A stretch of DNA of 64,000 nucleotides, taken from positions 387,501 to 451,500 of the forward strand of contig CAJNDS010002457.1 in NCBI GenBank assembly GCA_905221605.1, read 5' to 3'. The position numbers and the translations under genes are program-made. Every line of letters begins with the position of its first letter. The stretch's first letter is position 1. Shown here one piece after another: positions 9,501-22,469 of this stretch. Source of the DNA: Symbiodinium natans (taxonomy: Eukaryota > Sar > Dinophyceae > Suessiales > Symbiodiniaceae). The notes under the pieces are model-generated. The model was not told where the DNA came from. It saw nothing but the letters and a program-made list of their open reading frames with translations, and ran no database searches.

Positions 9501-12500
9501 GGACACCCTAAACCCTAAACCCTAAACCCTAAACCCCAAACCCTAAACCCTAAACCCTAAATTACTAAACCCTAAATCCTAAACCCTTCGGTGTGCTGTT
9601 GCTTGCAGAGTTTCTTCTCCGGGGCGCGAACATCTTGCAGAGGACCTTCCTTCTCTGATCATCAGCTCACAGCCGCTGTAGGTTTAGGGTTCAGGGATTA
9701 GGGTTCAGGGTTTAGGGTTGAGGGTTCAGGGTTTAGGGTTTAGGGTTTAGGGTGGTTTGGGGCCCCATGTCCTCCCCTCGACTGCCGAATCCCCTAAATC
9801 GATCGCAGATAGACGAGTACTACCGGAACCAGTTCGAGACGAAGACGAGCTGTGGTGCCAGGGGCTCAGAAAAACTTGGAGGTTCATGTACTTGGGTTTA
9901 GGGTTTAGGGTTTAGGGTTTAGGGTTTAGGGTTTAGGGTTTAGGGTTTAGGGTTTAGGGTTTAGGGTTTAGGGTTTAGGGAGGTTCATGGTACTTCTTAA
10001 CCAAGTATGACTGTACTTATAACTATACTTACAACCATATTAAGTGGGCACTTGAGGGACTTTTAACAAAAGGGACTTGTAAGTGCACAAGTGGGTTATA
10101 GGTGTACAGTTATAATTGGTCAATAAGTACCATGAACTTCCAAGTAGAAGCCTCACTGCACTTTAGGGTCAAAGCACGAGCGTGCCATTAGGGTTTAGGG
10201 TTTAGGGTTTAGGGTAAGGAGTGGGGCCTTCCCCCATGCGTAAGCACGTAAGGGCTGAAAGAGCAGACACAAGTCGTGCAGCATGTGGAGCACTTCGCGC
10301 ACCGGGATCTGCGTATATCTTTCATAGGAATATCACGGGCGCTCTCGTACGGCCACCTAGAAAGCAACCTTCTGAACAAGTTCCACTTCACAAGCTGCTC
10401 TCCGGCCATTTTCAGAGCATACGAAACCCTCCGCCATAAAAAACAAGAATGCCTGAATCCTAAGCTTGCAAGCGCTGCACCCTAAACCCTAAACCCTAAA
10501 CCCTAAACCCCAAACCCTAAACCCTAAACCCTAAACCCTAAACCCGAAACCCAGCCGTTTCCGGGAGAGGCTCTGGACCCCGAGAACCGCACTCGCCAGA
10601 ACTGGGAGAGGGACTGCCGGCCTCAGGGGCTTTTAAGGGTTTAGGGTTTGGGGTTTAGGGTTAAGGGTGTTTAGGGTTAAGGGTGTTTTGGGTTGTTGCA
10701 CATCTTCGTCTACAGGTACAAATGCGCGTCACACACATATGGACGTACATCAACACGTGGCTTCTACCCTAAGCTGGTCGGCATGCGGGCCAGATAGCTC
10801 CTCGGAAAGGTGGCAGCCTGAACCCACGCACATGGGTGGATTGGTGGATGGACGTGTGGACGGGTGGGAGGATGTTTAGGGTTTAGGGTTTAGGGTTTAG
10901 GGTTTAGGGTTTAGGGTTTAGGGTTTAGGGTTTAGGTACAATACGGAACGGTGCAAGGCGATAGATCGGTATGGTCTGCTATGTAGGAAGGTAGATTTCC
11001 ACACGCACGCCAATATTGTTGCTGCAGCTTCTGCTGGAAGACCTTCGCTTCGTTCACAGGAGCTGTTTGGCGGGGCCTATGACGATGCCAAGCCCTTCGA
11101 CCGGTGCAAGTACGGAGCGCTGAGCGTTGGGCGCTGAGCTGCTAAGAGAACATGGGGTTGGTTTTTCAAAGTCAAAGGTGCATTCTGGGGCTTCCTCGAA
11201 TGCCAACCAGAAGTTCTCCATAGACATCGGGCTCATTTACAGGATGTGGATTTCTTTAGCACCCGTGCGGAACCACTGTCGTGCAGAGGAATGACTGCTG
11301 TGCGAGCTCCGCTGGTGGGCAGGGCTGTACTTCCCGATCTCTGTGATGGCAATCTACGCCTGCAGAAACCCCCCTAGACACGCAGGGATCCAAGTGATCC
11401 CCTCCATAGAGTAAGAGGGCGCATCATGTAGATCTACACCTCCTAAACCCTCTAAACACCCTGAACCCTCTAAACCCTCTAAACCCTCTAAACACCCTGA
11501 ACCCTCTAAACCCTCTAAACCCTCTCAACCCTCTCAACCCTCTCAACCCGAATTCCCCCTCCCCGGTAGCACGGGAGCCCAGAGAAGTACCACCATTGTT
11601 CCTATCAGAATATATACCAACTACCCAAAACACCCACGGCGTTCTTTTTCAAGTAGGCCTCTCTGCTAGAACAACTCTACAGTACTCCCTACAAAACAAA
11701 CAATCCCACGCCCTTTTTTCCCACAGCTGCCCCGAGCCGCGAGCTATTCCTGGATGAGCAGAGGTCATGAATGACTACCGCGGGGTGGTGTCTGCCAGGA
11801 GCGCGGGGAGTTGGAGATTTAATTTTCCGGATGAAAAAACGAGTCTCTTGCGGCTTTGAGATTTTTTTTTGTTGGGGGGTTGGGGGGCTGGGGTGGTGTG
11901 GGCTGGTGGGCGGTTTGGGGCCTTCAGGGAAGTAAAACAGGGGTAGGCTGTTGGGTTCAACAGGCTTGCACAGGAAGAGATCTCGGTTCCGGGTTAAGTT
12001 TTGCAGCCTCCGAGTGTGTCCGACTCCAAACAACGCACGCAGGCTTCTAACCCTAAACCCTAAACGCTATACCGTATACCCTATACCCTAAACCCTAAAC
12101 CCTAAACCCGAAACTCTAAATGGCCCTGGTGCTGGACAGTCCAGCTTTTCTGCCCTTCAATGTCTTCAACCTGCGCCAACCGTTTCAAACGCCACTTTTT
12201 TGGTGTTCGTTATCCTTTTTCACCCCTTGCCCAGACCTTTGGGAGGATCCAAAAAGTACCCTAAACCCTACACCCTACACCCTAAACCCTAAACCCTAAA
12301 CCCTAAACCCCAAACCCTAAACCCTAAACCCTAAACCCTATTCCCAAACCAGCTCCCTGTTCCAGGCAGTACGGCGACTCCTATCTGGTGCTGAAGGACC
12401 GCCCATCACCTTGGCAGCCGTCGGCTGCGTCGGGGCACTGCCCACTTCTTACCCTAAACCCTAAACCCTAAACCCTAAACCCTAAACCCTAAATCCTCGG

Positions 12501-15500
12501 GCCCCCCTAAACCCCGCCTAAACCTGGAGCTAGGTAAGATCTGTAGAACAAGGCTTGGGTCCCGACAGGACGTGCGCCTCCGCTGCACCTTCGCAAGCAC
12601 GGACTCGGGAGGAATCCAAGGGTTGGGACCTGAGATCAACTTGTGTTAAACATGATTTACGGGTTTTAGGGGGTTTTAGGGGGTTTTAGGGGGGTTTTAG
12701 GGGGTTTTAGGGGGTTTTAGGGGGTTTAGGGTTTAGGGTTTGGGGTTTGAACTGCAGTCCCTACTCAAAAGAGGGTTCGCTGGACATATTCGCTCTTTGT
12801 GGCACGAGCTCGTCTCTGCTCTTCTTCAGATGTTCATCTGGGTTTAGGGTTTAGGGTTTAGGGTTTAGGGCTGGCCCAAACCTTGTGCGACCTTCAAGGT
12901 CGAGATTGGCCGTCCTCGACAAGTACGCGCACGTGTTGAACGAGACTTGTCTGTTTAATCTGGTTTTGTATTCCCAGTAGCCCCATTGTAGTCCGACGCC
13001 CGAAGTCCCCAAAAGTCCTAAGGTCCGAAGCCCGAAACCCTAAACCCCCTAAACCCCAAACCCTAGACCCCCTACGCCCTAAACCACCCTAAACCCTAAA
13101 CCCTAAACCCTAAACCCTAAACCCTAAACCCTAAACCCTAAACCCTAAACCCTAAACCGCCCTGAGCTTAGGAGTACAACGATCAGGAGCTGCAGGGAGT
13201 TGGCATCCCGGGGCGTCGTGTGCATGCTGAGGGCCCGCTCGTTTTAGGGTTTGGGGTTTGGGGTTTAGGGTTTAGGGTTTAGGATTTAGGGTTTAGGGTG
13301 TAGGGTTTAGGGTTCAGGGTTCAGGCCTCAGGGTCGCAGGTTTCATCGAGGCAGGCGGAGTCTTTAGGGTTTCGGGTCTAGGGTTTAGGGGTCAGGGTCT
13401 AGGCTTGAAAGCAGCTTCCAGGCAAAGCACCAGTGTAAGGGATGGCAGGTACAAAAGCCACAGTGGGTTGAGGGTCTGGGTTTAGGGGTTAGGTGTGTGG
13501 GGTTTGGGGTTTTGGGCGTATTTTTCAGGGCATTGGTTTCTTTTGAGGCTTTCCGGTGTGAGGATTGTTGCTTCCGTGTTTTTGGGGCTAGCGCTTGCAT
13601 GTCGCTTCCCAAACCAGAGGTGTTGAACCTCCCCGGTCCTGAAGTCCTAAAGAATGATCGCCAAGGGCTCCGTAAAGAAAACCCTTTCAAGCCCGAATCC
13701 TCAACGTCTTCTTTCAAATCCCCATGAGACCCCTTAAACCTCCTCAAGCCCCCTTGAACACTTAAGTAAGTCCACCTTGAGAAGATCCCCTTCAACCGCT
13801 GAACACATGAGCCCTAGACCCTTTTCGCCCCCTTACTTAAGGCCCCCTTAAGCCTTAAACCCTTGAACGCTCAAGCCCCTCAGCCTCGGGTAACTTGCAC
13901 CACCGGCCATGGCTGACTGAGGTCATCCTCGTGGCTTCCCACGCGCGGGTGGACGGGAGTTCAGCTCACCGTAGAGTTTTGTGTGTAGCAGGATCCAGAT
14001 TCGGGATGTTCGGTTTTTTGGTTTTGGAGTTCAGGGGACTGGTGGCCCAGCAAGAAGTTTAAATGTTTTTTAAAAGGGCGAAAGGGTTTATTTTAGGGGC
14101 TCGCTTACATGATGGTCAGGGAGCTCGATCTTTTGGATGTGCTTGTAGCAACAATGCCAGTAGAAGTAGTAGCGGTAGCCCTCGTCGTCGCCGTCCTACA
14201 GTCTCAACGACGAAGTCCTTGAACACAAAGCCCTAAACCCTCACCCTCAACCTCTCAGCAGACCAAATGCCCCCAGCAAAGAACATAGCTTGCCATGGCA
14301 AACGCTGCCTTGATACGGTTTCGGGTGTAGGGTTCTGGGGCAATAAAGTGGTAAGGCCAAAAGCCATGAACCCTAAATCTTGAACAACCCTTAAACCTTA
14401 AACCAACCCTAAACCCTAAACCCTAGTTCTGCTGTTTTTGGGCAGTCTCTGCCAGGCAGGGGCCTCCAAAGGCACAGTTCGGCCGGAACTTCTCAGAGGC
14501 TCCACGGAGGAGTCGCCGCCGGGTGTCGAGAGTAACCCTAAACCCCAAACCCCAAACCCCAAACCCTAAACCCTAAACCCTAAACCCCAAACCCTAAACC
14601 CTAAACCCTAAACCCCGAACCTGGAATTCAGGAATTCAAGTTAACATTCAGGAATTCAAGCAGAATTCAAGGATGGCGAGTCTCCGCAAAGGAACCATGT
14701 GGCTTCGCTGACAATGGGCTGAGGCCTAGGCCCCAAGGCGCGCCAGACAATGACGAGATGATGACAGCGGAAGGGCACGTGAGCGACCGGAGACAGCACT
14801 GGGCAGACACCTGGCCAAAGAGACGAGACAGTGAAAGGGCGTAGCACAGATGGTGCAGGGGCAAAGAGGATGAATCCCATGGGGGGAGAAATGGCAGAGT
14901 AATAGGAAATTAGCACGTTACCTGAACTTTGTATGGGGCTCTGGGGTCAACCATTTCTCTCCTGCCCCGTGTGACTTGAACGCCCACCAGCTCAGAAGAA
15001 AAGTACTGACATGTCCTGGGTAGGTTTCACTAGCCAATGAGCCTTTCACCAGTTAGCAAACAGTGAGTGTTGAGTAGTATCACCAGCATGACTGTGGCCA
15101 CATGTGCTGCAGAGCCGATGTTGAGACTGTGGAACCTGTGTGCCTCGCCTGGCTTGTCCGAGTGTGAGCGATTAAACCCCGAACCCTAAACCCTAAACCC
15201 TAAACCCGAAACCGCAACCCTCAACTCAACCCTAGTTTGAACATAGTGTTTATGATTTATTACCCTTAGCCCCCTAGATACTCCTTATAGAGCCATCAGA
15301 AGGTAACTATAGGGCCCCCCCAAACCTACCCCAGTAAACCAGGGTTTGGGGTTTAATTCAATAACAGGTTCGAACTTCTCAAGGCAAGAGCAGGGGTGTT
15401 TCTTTAGTGTTGTTGGAGGCTTCGGAACAGGGCATGATGTTCAGCTTTGCTTTTTTAGGGGGTTCTAGGCTACTTAGTGTTCAGTTACGGGCTGGGGTGC

Positions 15501-18500
15501 CTCATTTGTGCTAGGGCATTTTTCTGTTTTACTCCGTGCCCGTGTAGGTTCACTACTAGGTTTCATTGTCAGTAGGTCATGTTACGAGTGTTCCGGAAAA
15601 GGCTGATGATCAGCCATAGCTGTAGCTACCCTACCCGTGGCCCCGGTCCTCAAGAACCTCCCAGTGGGCCCGGTCCCTGCGGGATGCTCCTCCGGTGTCA
15701 GCTCTGCGGGTGGCAACAAAAGCCCTACACTCTTGCAAACACTGATCCCTGACCCCTAAACGCCAAACCCCAAGCCCTAAACCCTAAACCCTAAAGCCGA
15801 AACTCTAAACCCGAAGCCCTAAACCCTAAACCCTAGACCCGAAGCCCTAAACCCTAAACCCGAAGCCCTAAACCCAAACCCTGAACCCTTCGTTGGGCTC
15901 CATGGGTTCCGTGCGTCCGAATCCCTTGTAAGCCCCAAGTGGGGATGTTCCCCTTATACTGACAGTTCCTTTTAGGGTTTAGGGTTTAGGGTTTAGGGTT
16001 TAGGGGTTAGCCTATTATAATCTCTCCTAAGGACTGCTAGTATAGGGGGGAACATCCCAAGCCCGAAGCCTTAAGGCCGAAACTCGAAGCCGCATGTGGG
16101 GGGCTTTCAGGGCTTGTGGGGTTTGGGGTTAGGGCTTTTAGGGGGTTTAGGGTTTAGGCTTGTTGGGGTGTTTTGTAACCCCTATAGCCCTAAACCCTAC
16201 TAAGTTTCGAAAGCCTATAGCCCAAACTCTACTAAATCCAGCTCATTTTGCAGGATCCCGTCATGGACTGGGTCACTCTTGGCTATCCGCAGCTGGCGCA
16301 GGCTCAACCCCAACCCCAAACCCTAAACAGAAACCCCCAAGGCCCTTAACCCTAAATCCCCCTAAACGCTAAACCCTAAACCCTAAACCCTAAACCCGAA
16401 ACCGCAAACCCCTTGGAGGTTGGTCCTTGGATTTACTTGAGAAGTGTTTCGTCAGTATCTCTTTGCTTGAGCCCAGACACTGCAATTTGCTTAAGAAACA
16501 CAAGAATCATTTTAAAAACATAAATAACCCCTTTTTAAGGAAGAACATTTGTTTAAACTTCTTTGTGGGTTCAAAAGCAGGGTTGAGGCATCGCTTGCAG
16601 TTCCAAAACCCCTAAACCCTAAACCCTAAAACCTAAACCCTAAACCCTAAACCCTAAACCCTAAACCCTAAACCCTAAACCCTAAACCCTAAACCCTAAA
16701 CCCTAAACCCTAAACCCTAAACCCTAAACCCTAAACCCCAGCCTGTCTGGCCTGTACACCTCAGGGCAGTGGCAAGTACTACTTCGAAGTGCACCTCATT
16801 GCAGGCCGGGGGGCCGCGGTTGAAGGCGTTGTGGGGACTCACGATTCGGGGTTTTGGGTTTGGGGTTTAGGGTGTAGGGTTTTTCCGCTTAGCCCTCAAC
16901 CCGGAAGCCCTCAACCCCAACCTAAACCGCGGCTTCGTGGGCTAAACCCTAAACCCTAAAACCCTACAACCCTAAACCCTAAAACCTAAACCCTACACCC
17001 TGAGCCAGATGCTCAATTCAGATGCCCGGGGTTGGGGTTTAGGGGTTGGGGCTTTAGGGTTTTAGGGTTTAGGGTTTGGGGTTTGGGTTTAGGGTTTGGG
17101 GTTTAGGGCCTGCTTTCATTGGATGAGCCTGATGTGGAAGACCATGTTGCTGCAATGGGCTTCGTAGACGCCGGCCTTGGTCTTCGGCATTGTTTTTCCT
17201 TTTGATAGCGTGCAAAGCTCGTCGTTTTACCTGGTTCTGAGCCTATGTGGTGGTACTTCTGAACCTATTAAACTATGTTCTGCCTACCCATGAAACTCTT
17301 CATAATCCAAAGGGGCTTCACCCGACTCATGCATACTTAGCTTCCCATGAGCCTTCCTTTGCCCCGGGCCCCTGCAATCCCAAAGCAGGTCCCTAAACCC
17401 TAAACCCTGAACCCTAGACCCCAAACCCTAAACCCTAAACCCTAAACCCTCTACCCTAAACCCTAAACCCTAAAGCCTAAACCCGGCCATGAACCTCCAA
17501 GAAAGCCCCGGGGCAAGCTTCAAGGTGCCGAGGCGCCACAGGTCGGGCTCCTTAGCCAGGCCGGACAAGGGAACTCCGATGAATTAGGGTTTAGGGTCTG
17601 GGGTTTAGGGTTTGGGGTTTGGGGTTTAGGGTTTAGGGTTTAGGGAGGGTTTCAGGGCTTTAGGGTTTTCGGGTTTTAGGGTTTTTAGGGTAATTTGACC
17701 GAAAGTTTGTCAAAGGCCTTTCCCAGCTGACTTCCGGAGCCTGGGTAAAAAAAGAGGGAAATTTGAAAGCCATAGGATGAGAAGGACCCAAGAAGGATCA
17801 AGATTTTCCGAGGTACCCTTTCGGTTTCGACATCCATCAGGATTAGTTGCGCCCCGTCGGAGGTTTTTTTTTTTCTTTTTTTTTCCGAGTTTTCCGGCCT
17901 CGTTCAGGTTCCTGCGAATCTCGAACGTAGAGCTTGATTCATTCAGTCTTCAGGGTTTAGGCTTCAGGGTTTAGGGTTGAGGGTTGAGGGTTTAGGGGTT
18001 ATTTTCAAACAGCGGCGTTTCTCCCCGGGTCCCCGAGCACGGTGGGCCGATCAGGACTTCAAGCGGCAACCGGGAGCACACAGCACACAGGCGCGCTTTG
18101 TTGGCCTTTTTGGGGCATCGTTTGGTGTTTGGCCGCGTGGCGCTGCTGCTCAGAGTAGTTGATTATCTCTCCTGAGACTCCACTGCCTATATTCCTAAGC
18201 AAGTTCATTGGCTTATGGTGGTGGCTTAGGGGAGTAGAGTTCAGTGTGGTGCGAGGGAAAGTGGGGGTGGTCAGCCAAGGGGTTAGCATGCAATAGGATG
18301 GCTGTAGAGGGTTGGTGTGTGCAGTAGAGCAGACCTGCCTGACAGGGTGTGGGCGACTGCGAAAACGGCTGGGTGCAACTCCCAGATTTTTCTGCCCTGG
18401 AAAAGTCGCAGCACATTCATAGACAGGGCTGGAGAGCGTATCCAGCAAGTCACTCCAAAGCCAAAGTCGCTTGACTATTTGCTTAGGAACCTCCCAAAAA

Positions 18501-21005
18501 GCAAAAAACATGATTCCTTATCAGGGCAATATAGGAATAATTATTGTTTAAATTTTGTTGGGGTTCTTAAGAAAATAGTACTTTGGTGTCATCTTCCTGA
18601 CATTGGGACCAAGGCTGTCGATGGTCAGAGCGCCATCCGCTGGCACCGAGGTCCCGGACAACAGTCATTTGCTCCGTTCTTGCTTTCTCCCTAAACCCTA
18701 CCTACACCCTAAACCCTAAACAAACCCCAAACCCCAAACCCTTTACTAAACCCTAAACCCTAAACCCTGAACCCTGAACCCTAAACCCTAAACCCCGTCA
18801 CAGGCGAGGCCCTTCCCTGGGGCCAAACTTGGCCTTCCACGGAGGCCATGCGGAAATCGGCCAGGGGGTTGGGGATGTGAGCCTAGCTGCAAACAAGGGG
18901 TTGAGGCTGAGGTTTACGGTTTGGGGCTTAGGGTAAAATTCTTTAGGCAGTGGTGAGGAGACCTGAAGCCTGCGGCAAGCATTTCACAGCCTTAAGGAGC
19001 TTCCTTTTTGGGTTTATGGTGTAGGTTTAGGGTTTAGGGTTTAGGGTTTAGGGTTTAGGGTTTAGGGTTTAGGGTTTAGGGTTGAGGGCGTTCCAGCCAA
19101 TGTGGGCGACAAACTGTTGGAGCATCCCTGGGCCCTTCCGAAACCCTAAACCCTAAACCCTCAACCCTCAACCCTCAACCCTAAACCCTAAACCCTAAAC
19201 CCTAAACCCTCAACCCTGAACCCTAAACCCTTCGACCCTGAAGCCCTTGGCCCTTCCAAGCTGCAGGCATGAAGAACTCAAAACGGTTGTCTGTGAAGCC
19301 CTAGAAACCCTGAACATCCCTTGAGGTTTAGGGGTGTTAGGGTTTTAAGGTTTAGGGTTTTCGGGTTTAGGGTTTAGGGTTTATGGGTGTTAGGGTTTTA
19401 AGGTTCAGGGTTTTAGGGTCTAGAGCCCTATACCCAAACCTCAAACACCCTCCAGTTGCACGTGCCTGCTTGGCCAGGGCACACGGAGGCTCAGCGAGGA
19501 TGCCAGGAGCTCGGTTACCCCAAACAGCCCAGGGCCGTGTTGGGTACCCTAAACCCTAAACCCTAAACCCCTAAGCCAGCTCAGCCCTGCTACTGCGAGC
19601 CAGCCTTCGAGCAACTTCTCTGAGAGAAGTCTCAGGGGTTCTGTTGCAAAGCACGACCAGCTCGGTCCTGCAACAGGGTTTAGGGTTTAGGGTTTAGGGT
19701 TAAGGGTATAGTAGCCTTCACTACTAATTGCTTAAGAACCCCCAAAAACACAAAATATTCTTTCTTATAACGGCAATATAGGATGATTATCATTTGTTTT
19801 TCTCAGGGTTCTTAAGCAAAGAGTGGACGAGGTGACTGTCTGCGTGGCGGTGGATCTGGATCAAAGCTACTCGGCTGCATCCCATGATTGAGGAAGGGAA
19901 GTCGGGTCGCTGCAACGGGGACTAACACGAGTGGCAAACCTGCGTTGGGCTTTCAAAGGCTCCTCTTTTGAGCAAGAGTCCTGCACCCTGAATCCTACCC
20001 TAAACCCTAAACCCTAAACCCTAAACCCTAAACCCTAAACCCTAAACCCTAAACCCTAAAATTAGGTTGCGCATGCGTTTCGGGCATGTGGGGCTTGCCT
20101 GCACTGGAGGATCTGGCGACTGAGGGAGCAGCTACAGAGCAGAGTTACAAGTGCTCTGAACGGGATCCTGATTGGGGCGCTCCTTCTTGAGTCACTCTAC
20201 GTACTTAACATCTAATTGCGAAGTCCCCCCAGCCCTCCAGGCAGGGTTTGGTTAGGGTTTACTTTGGGAGCCTCGAAACCCTACACCCCAAACCCTAAAC
20301 CCTAAACCCTAAACCCTAAACCGCGAGGAAAGATGTACTTCGCCACGGACGGGCAGTGGGATTCCAAGTGGATGGAGATGCCGACCTTTGACCAGGCCGA
20401 ACACCCTTAAGCCCTAAGCCCCAAAATGGGGGGGGTTTAGGGTTTAGGGTTTAGGGTTTCGGGTTTAGGTTTTAGGGTTTAGGGTTTAGGGTTTAGGGTT
20501 TATGGTTTAGGGTTTAGGGTTTAGGGGGTCCTTATTGTCCTTATTGTAAGGGGATCCTACTATTTGGGGATCTTTTTTTCGGGCTCCCCCATTCCCAAAC
20601 CCCACAGCTCTGAAGCCTGAACTCTTAGAGACCAACCGCTAAACCCTAAATAATTTTAGGGGTTTGGAGTTTGGGGTTTAGGGTATAGGGTTTAGGGTTT
20701 AGGGAAGAGTCCTTACACCCTGAACCCTCAACCCTAAATACCAAACTCAACACTGTACATCTTTCACCGCTGGTCTTCCGTACTTCTGTGGTCCCCCCAA
20801 CTCAACGGGCCCTTGACTCCCGACCCTACCTTAAGAACCCAATGTTTGTCTTTTTGTTTTTCAAACCATCTTTTTATGGGGAGGGCTCACCCTACCTTAG
20901 GAACCCATTTTTGTCTCTTTTTTTGTTCAAACCTCTTTTTTTATGGGGAAGGCCCTACCCTACCTTAAGACCACAATTTTTGTCTCTTTTTTTTCAGACC
21001 TTTTT

Positions 21006-21048
<43 letters not shown>

Positions 21049-22358
21049 GGGGGAGGGGGGCGGAGGTCACATTGCTGAAGGAGCTGCAAGAAACTTCGAC
21101 AAGTAGCTTGTTGGAGTTGTTAAGTCGACCCTAAACCACCATTCTTCCCAAACCATAGACCCCCTAAACCATAGACCCCAGAACCCTAAAACCCCCCAAG
21201 ACCTTTATTCCGAAAGCCCCAAAACCCCAAACGCTGAAACCTTCACAAGCCCTAAACCCTAACAGCCTAAACCCTAGACCTTAAACCTTGGACTTCGGGG
21301 ACCCGCAACTTCAACCAAACCCAAAACGCCAAAAACCCCCAAAACCCTAAACCCTAAACCCTAAACCCTAAACCCTAAACCCTAAACCCTAACACAGGAT
21401 TTGATCCCCAAGGGCCCGGCGCCTCAGGAAAGCGGGAGCCCTTCAGGGGTTCAGGGGTTCAGGTGTTCAGGGGTTTAGGGTTTAGGGTTTGGGGTTTAGG
21501 GTTTAGGGTTTGGGGTTTAGGGTTTAGGGTTTGGGGTTTAGGGTTTGGGGTTTAGGGGTTTAGGGGTTTAGGGTTTAGGCAAACCGGAACCCTACTCCCC
21601 GAACCTGAAGGTAAATTCCCAAGTCCTGCACCCACATAGGTCCTAAACCCTGGGCAACAAACCCATGCACCCCTTCCCCCCACCCCTGCATACAGCACGG
21701 CGACCAGAGCTTTTTTTGCAATTTTTTGCACACGATTTCAGCCCTGAACCCCAAGGCCTAAGCCCTAAACTCTAATATTGCGGGCCACGTAGCTCTTTTG
21801 ACTCTACTTAGAACCCCCACTAAACCCCCATAGCCCACCTTATGAACCCTATAGCTACTTGCTAAGTCGAACGGGCTTCCAAGCAGAGGTGGCCCCAGCC
21901 TCCGGGAGGTGTGCCGGAACCATCAAGGTAACCCTAAACCCTAAACCCTAAACCCTGAACCCTAAACCGTAAACTCCACAAGCAACCAAACCGGGGCTTC
22001 GAACCTCGAGTTCGCAAGGTTTCAGATCTTTGCCATGGCATTCATCAGTGTGGTTCATCAGTGCAGGACGTTACATCTGAGAGTGCTTAAATGATTCAAA
22101 GGTGTGGTCTAGGCCGTCATATTGATTTCGAGGGTAGCAGGTTGTATGACCGGATAAAGCCCGAGATGAGCAGATGAAGATCAGGGATAAGTGCGCGTGC
22201 ACGGCCAGCACCCCAAACGTTGAGGTAGCGTACCCGGGCTGCAGATTGCATGTCAGCCCGAGTTGCCTTGAGGCCTGAAAGTGTATCCGGCCATGTCGAT
22301 CAAAGGCGGGCGCACCCTCCACCCTCAACCCTCAACCCTCAACCCGCAACCCGCAACC

Positions 22359-22390
<32 letters not shown>

Positions 22391-22437
22391 GCCCTCAGCC
22401 CTCAACCCTCACAACCCACAACCCTCAACCCTCAGCC

Positions 22438-22469
<32 letters not shown>

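Noticed and set aside
10276-10485. Frame with HVEHFAHRDLR, suggesting a protein kinase HRD motif
   Set aside because: It lies inside the intron between two phase-matched exons (9856 and 10570), and no other kinase motif is nearby.
11424-11633. Minus-strand frame with repeated GFRGFRG
   Set aside because: It is a translation of the CCTCTAAAC variant array.
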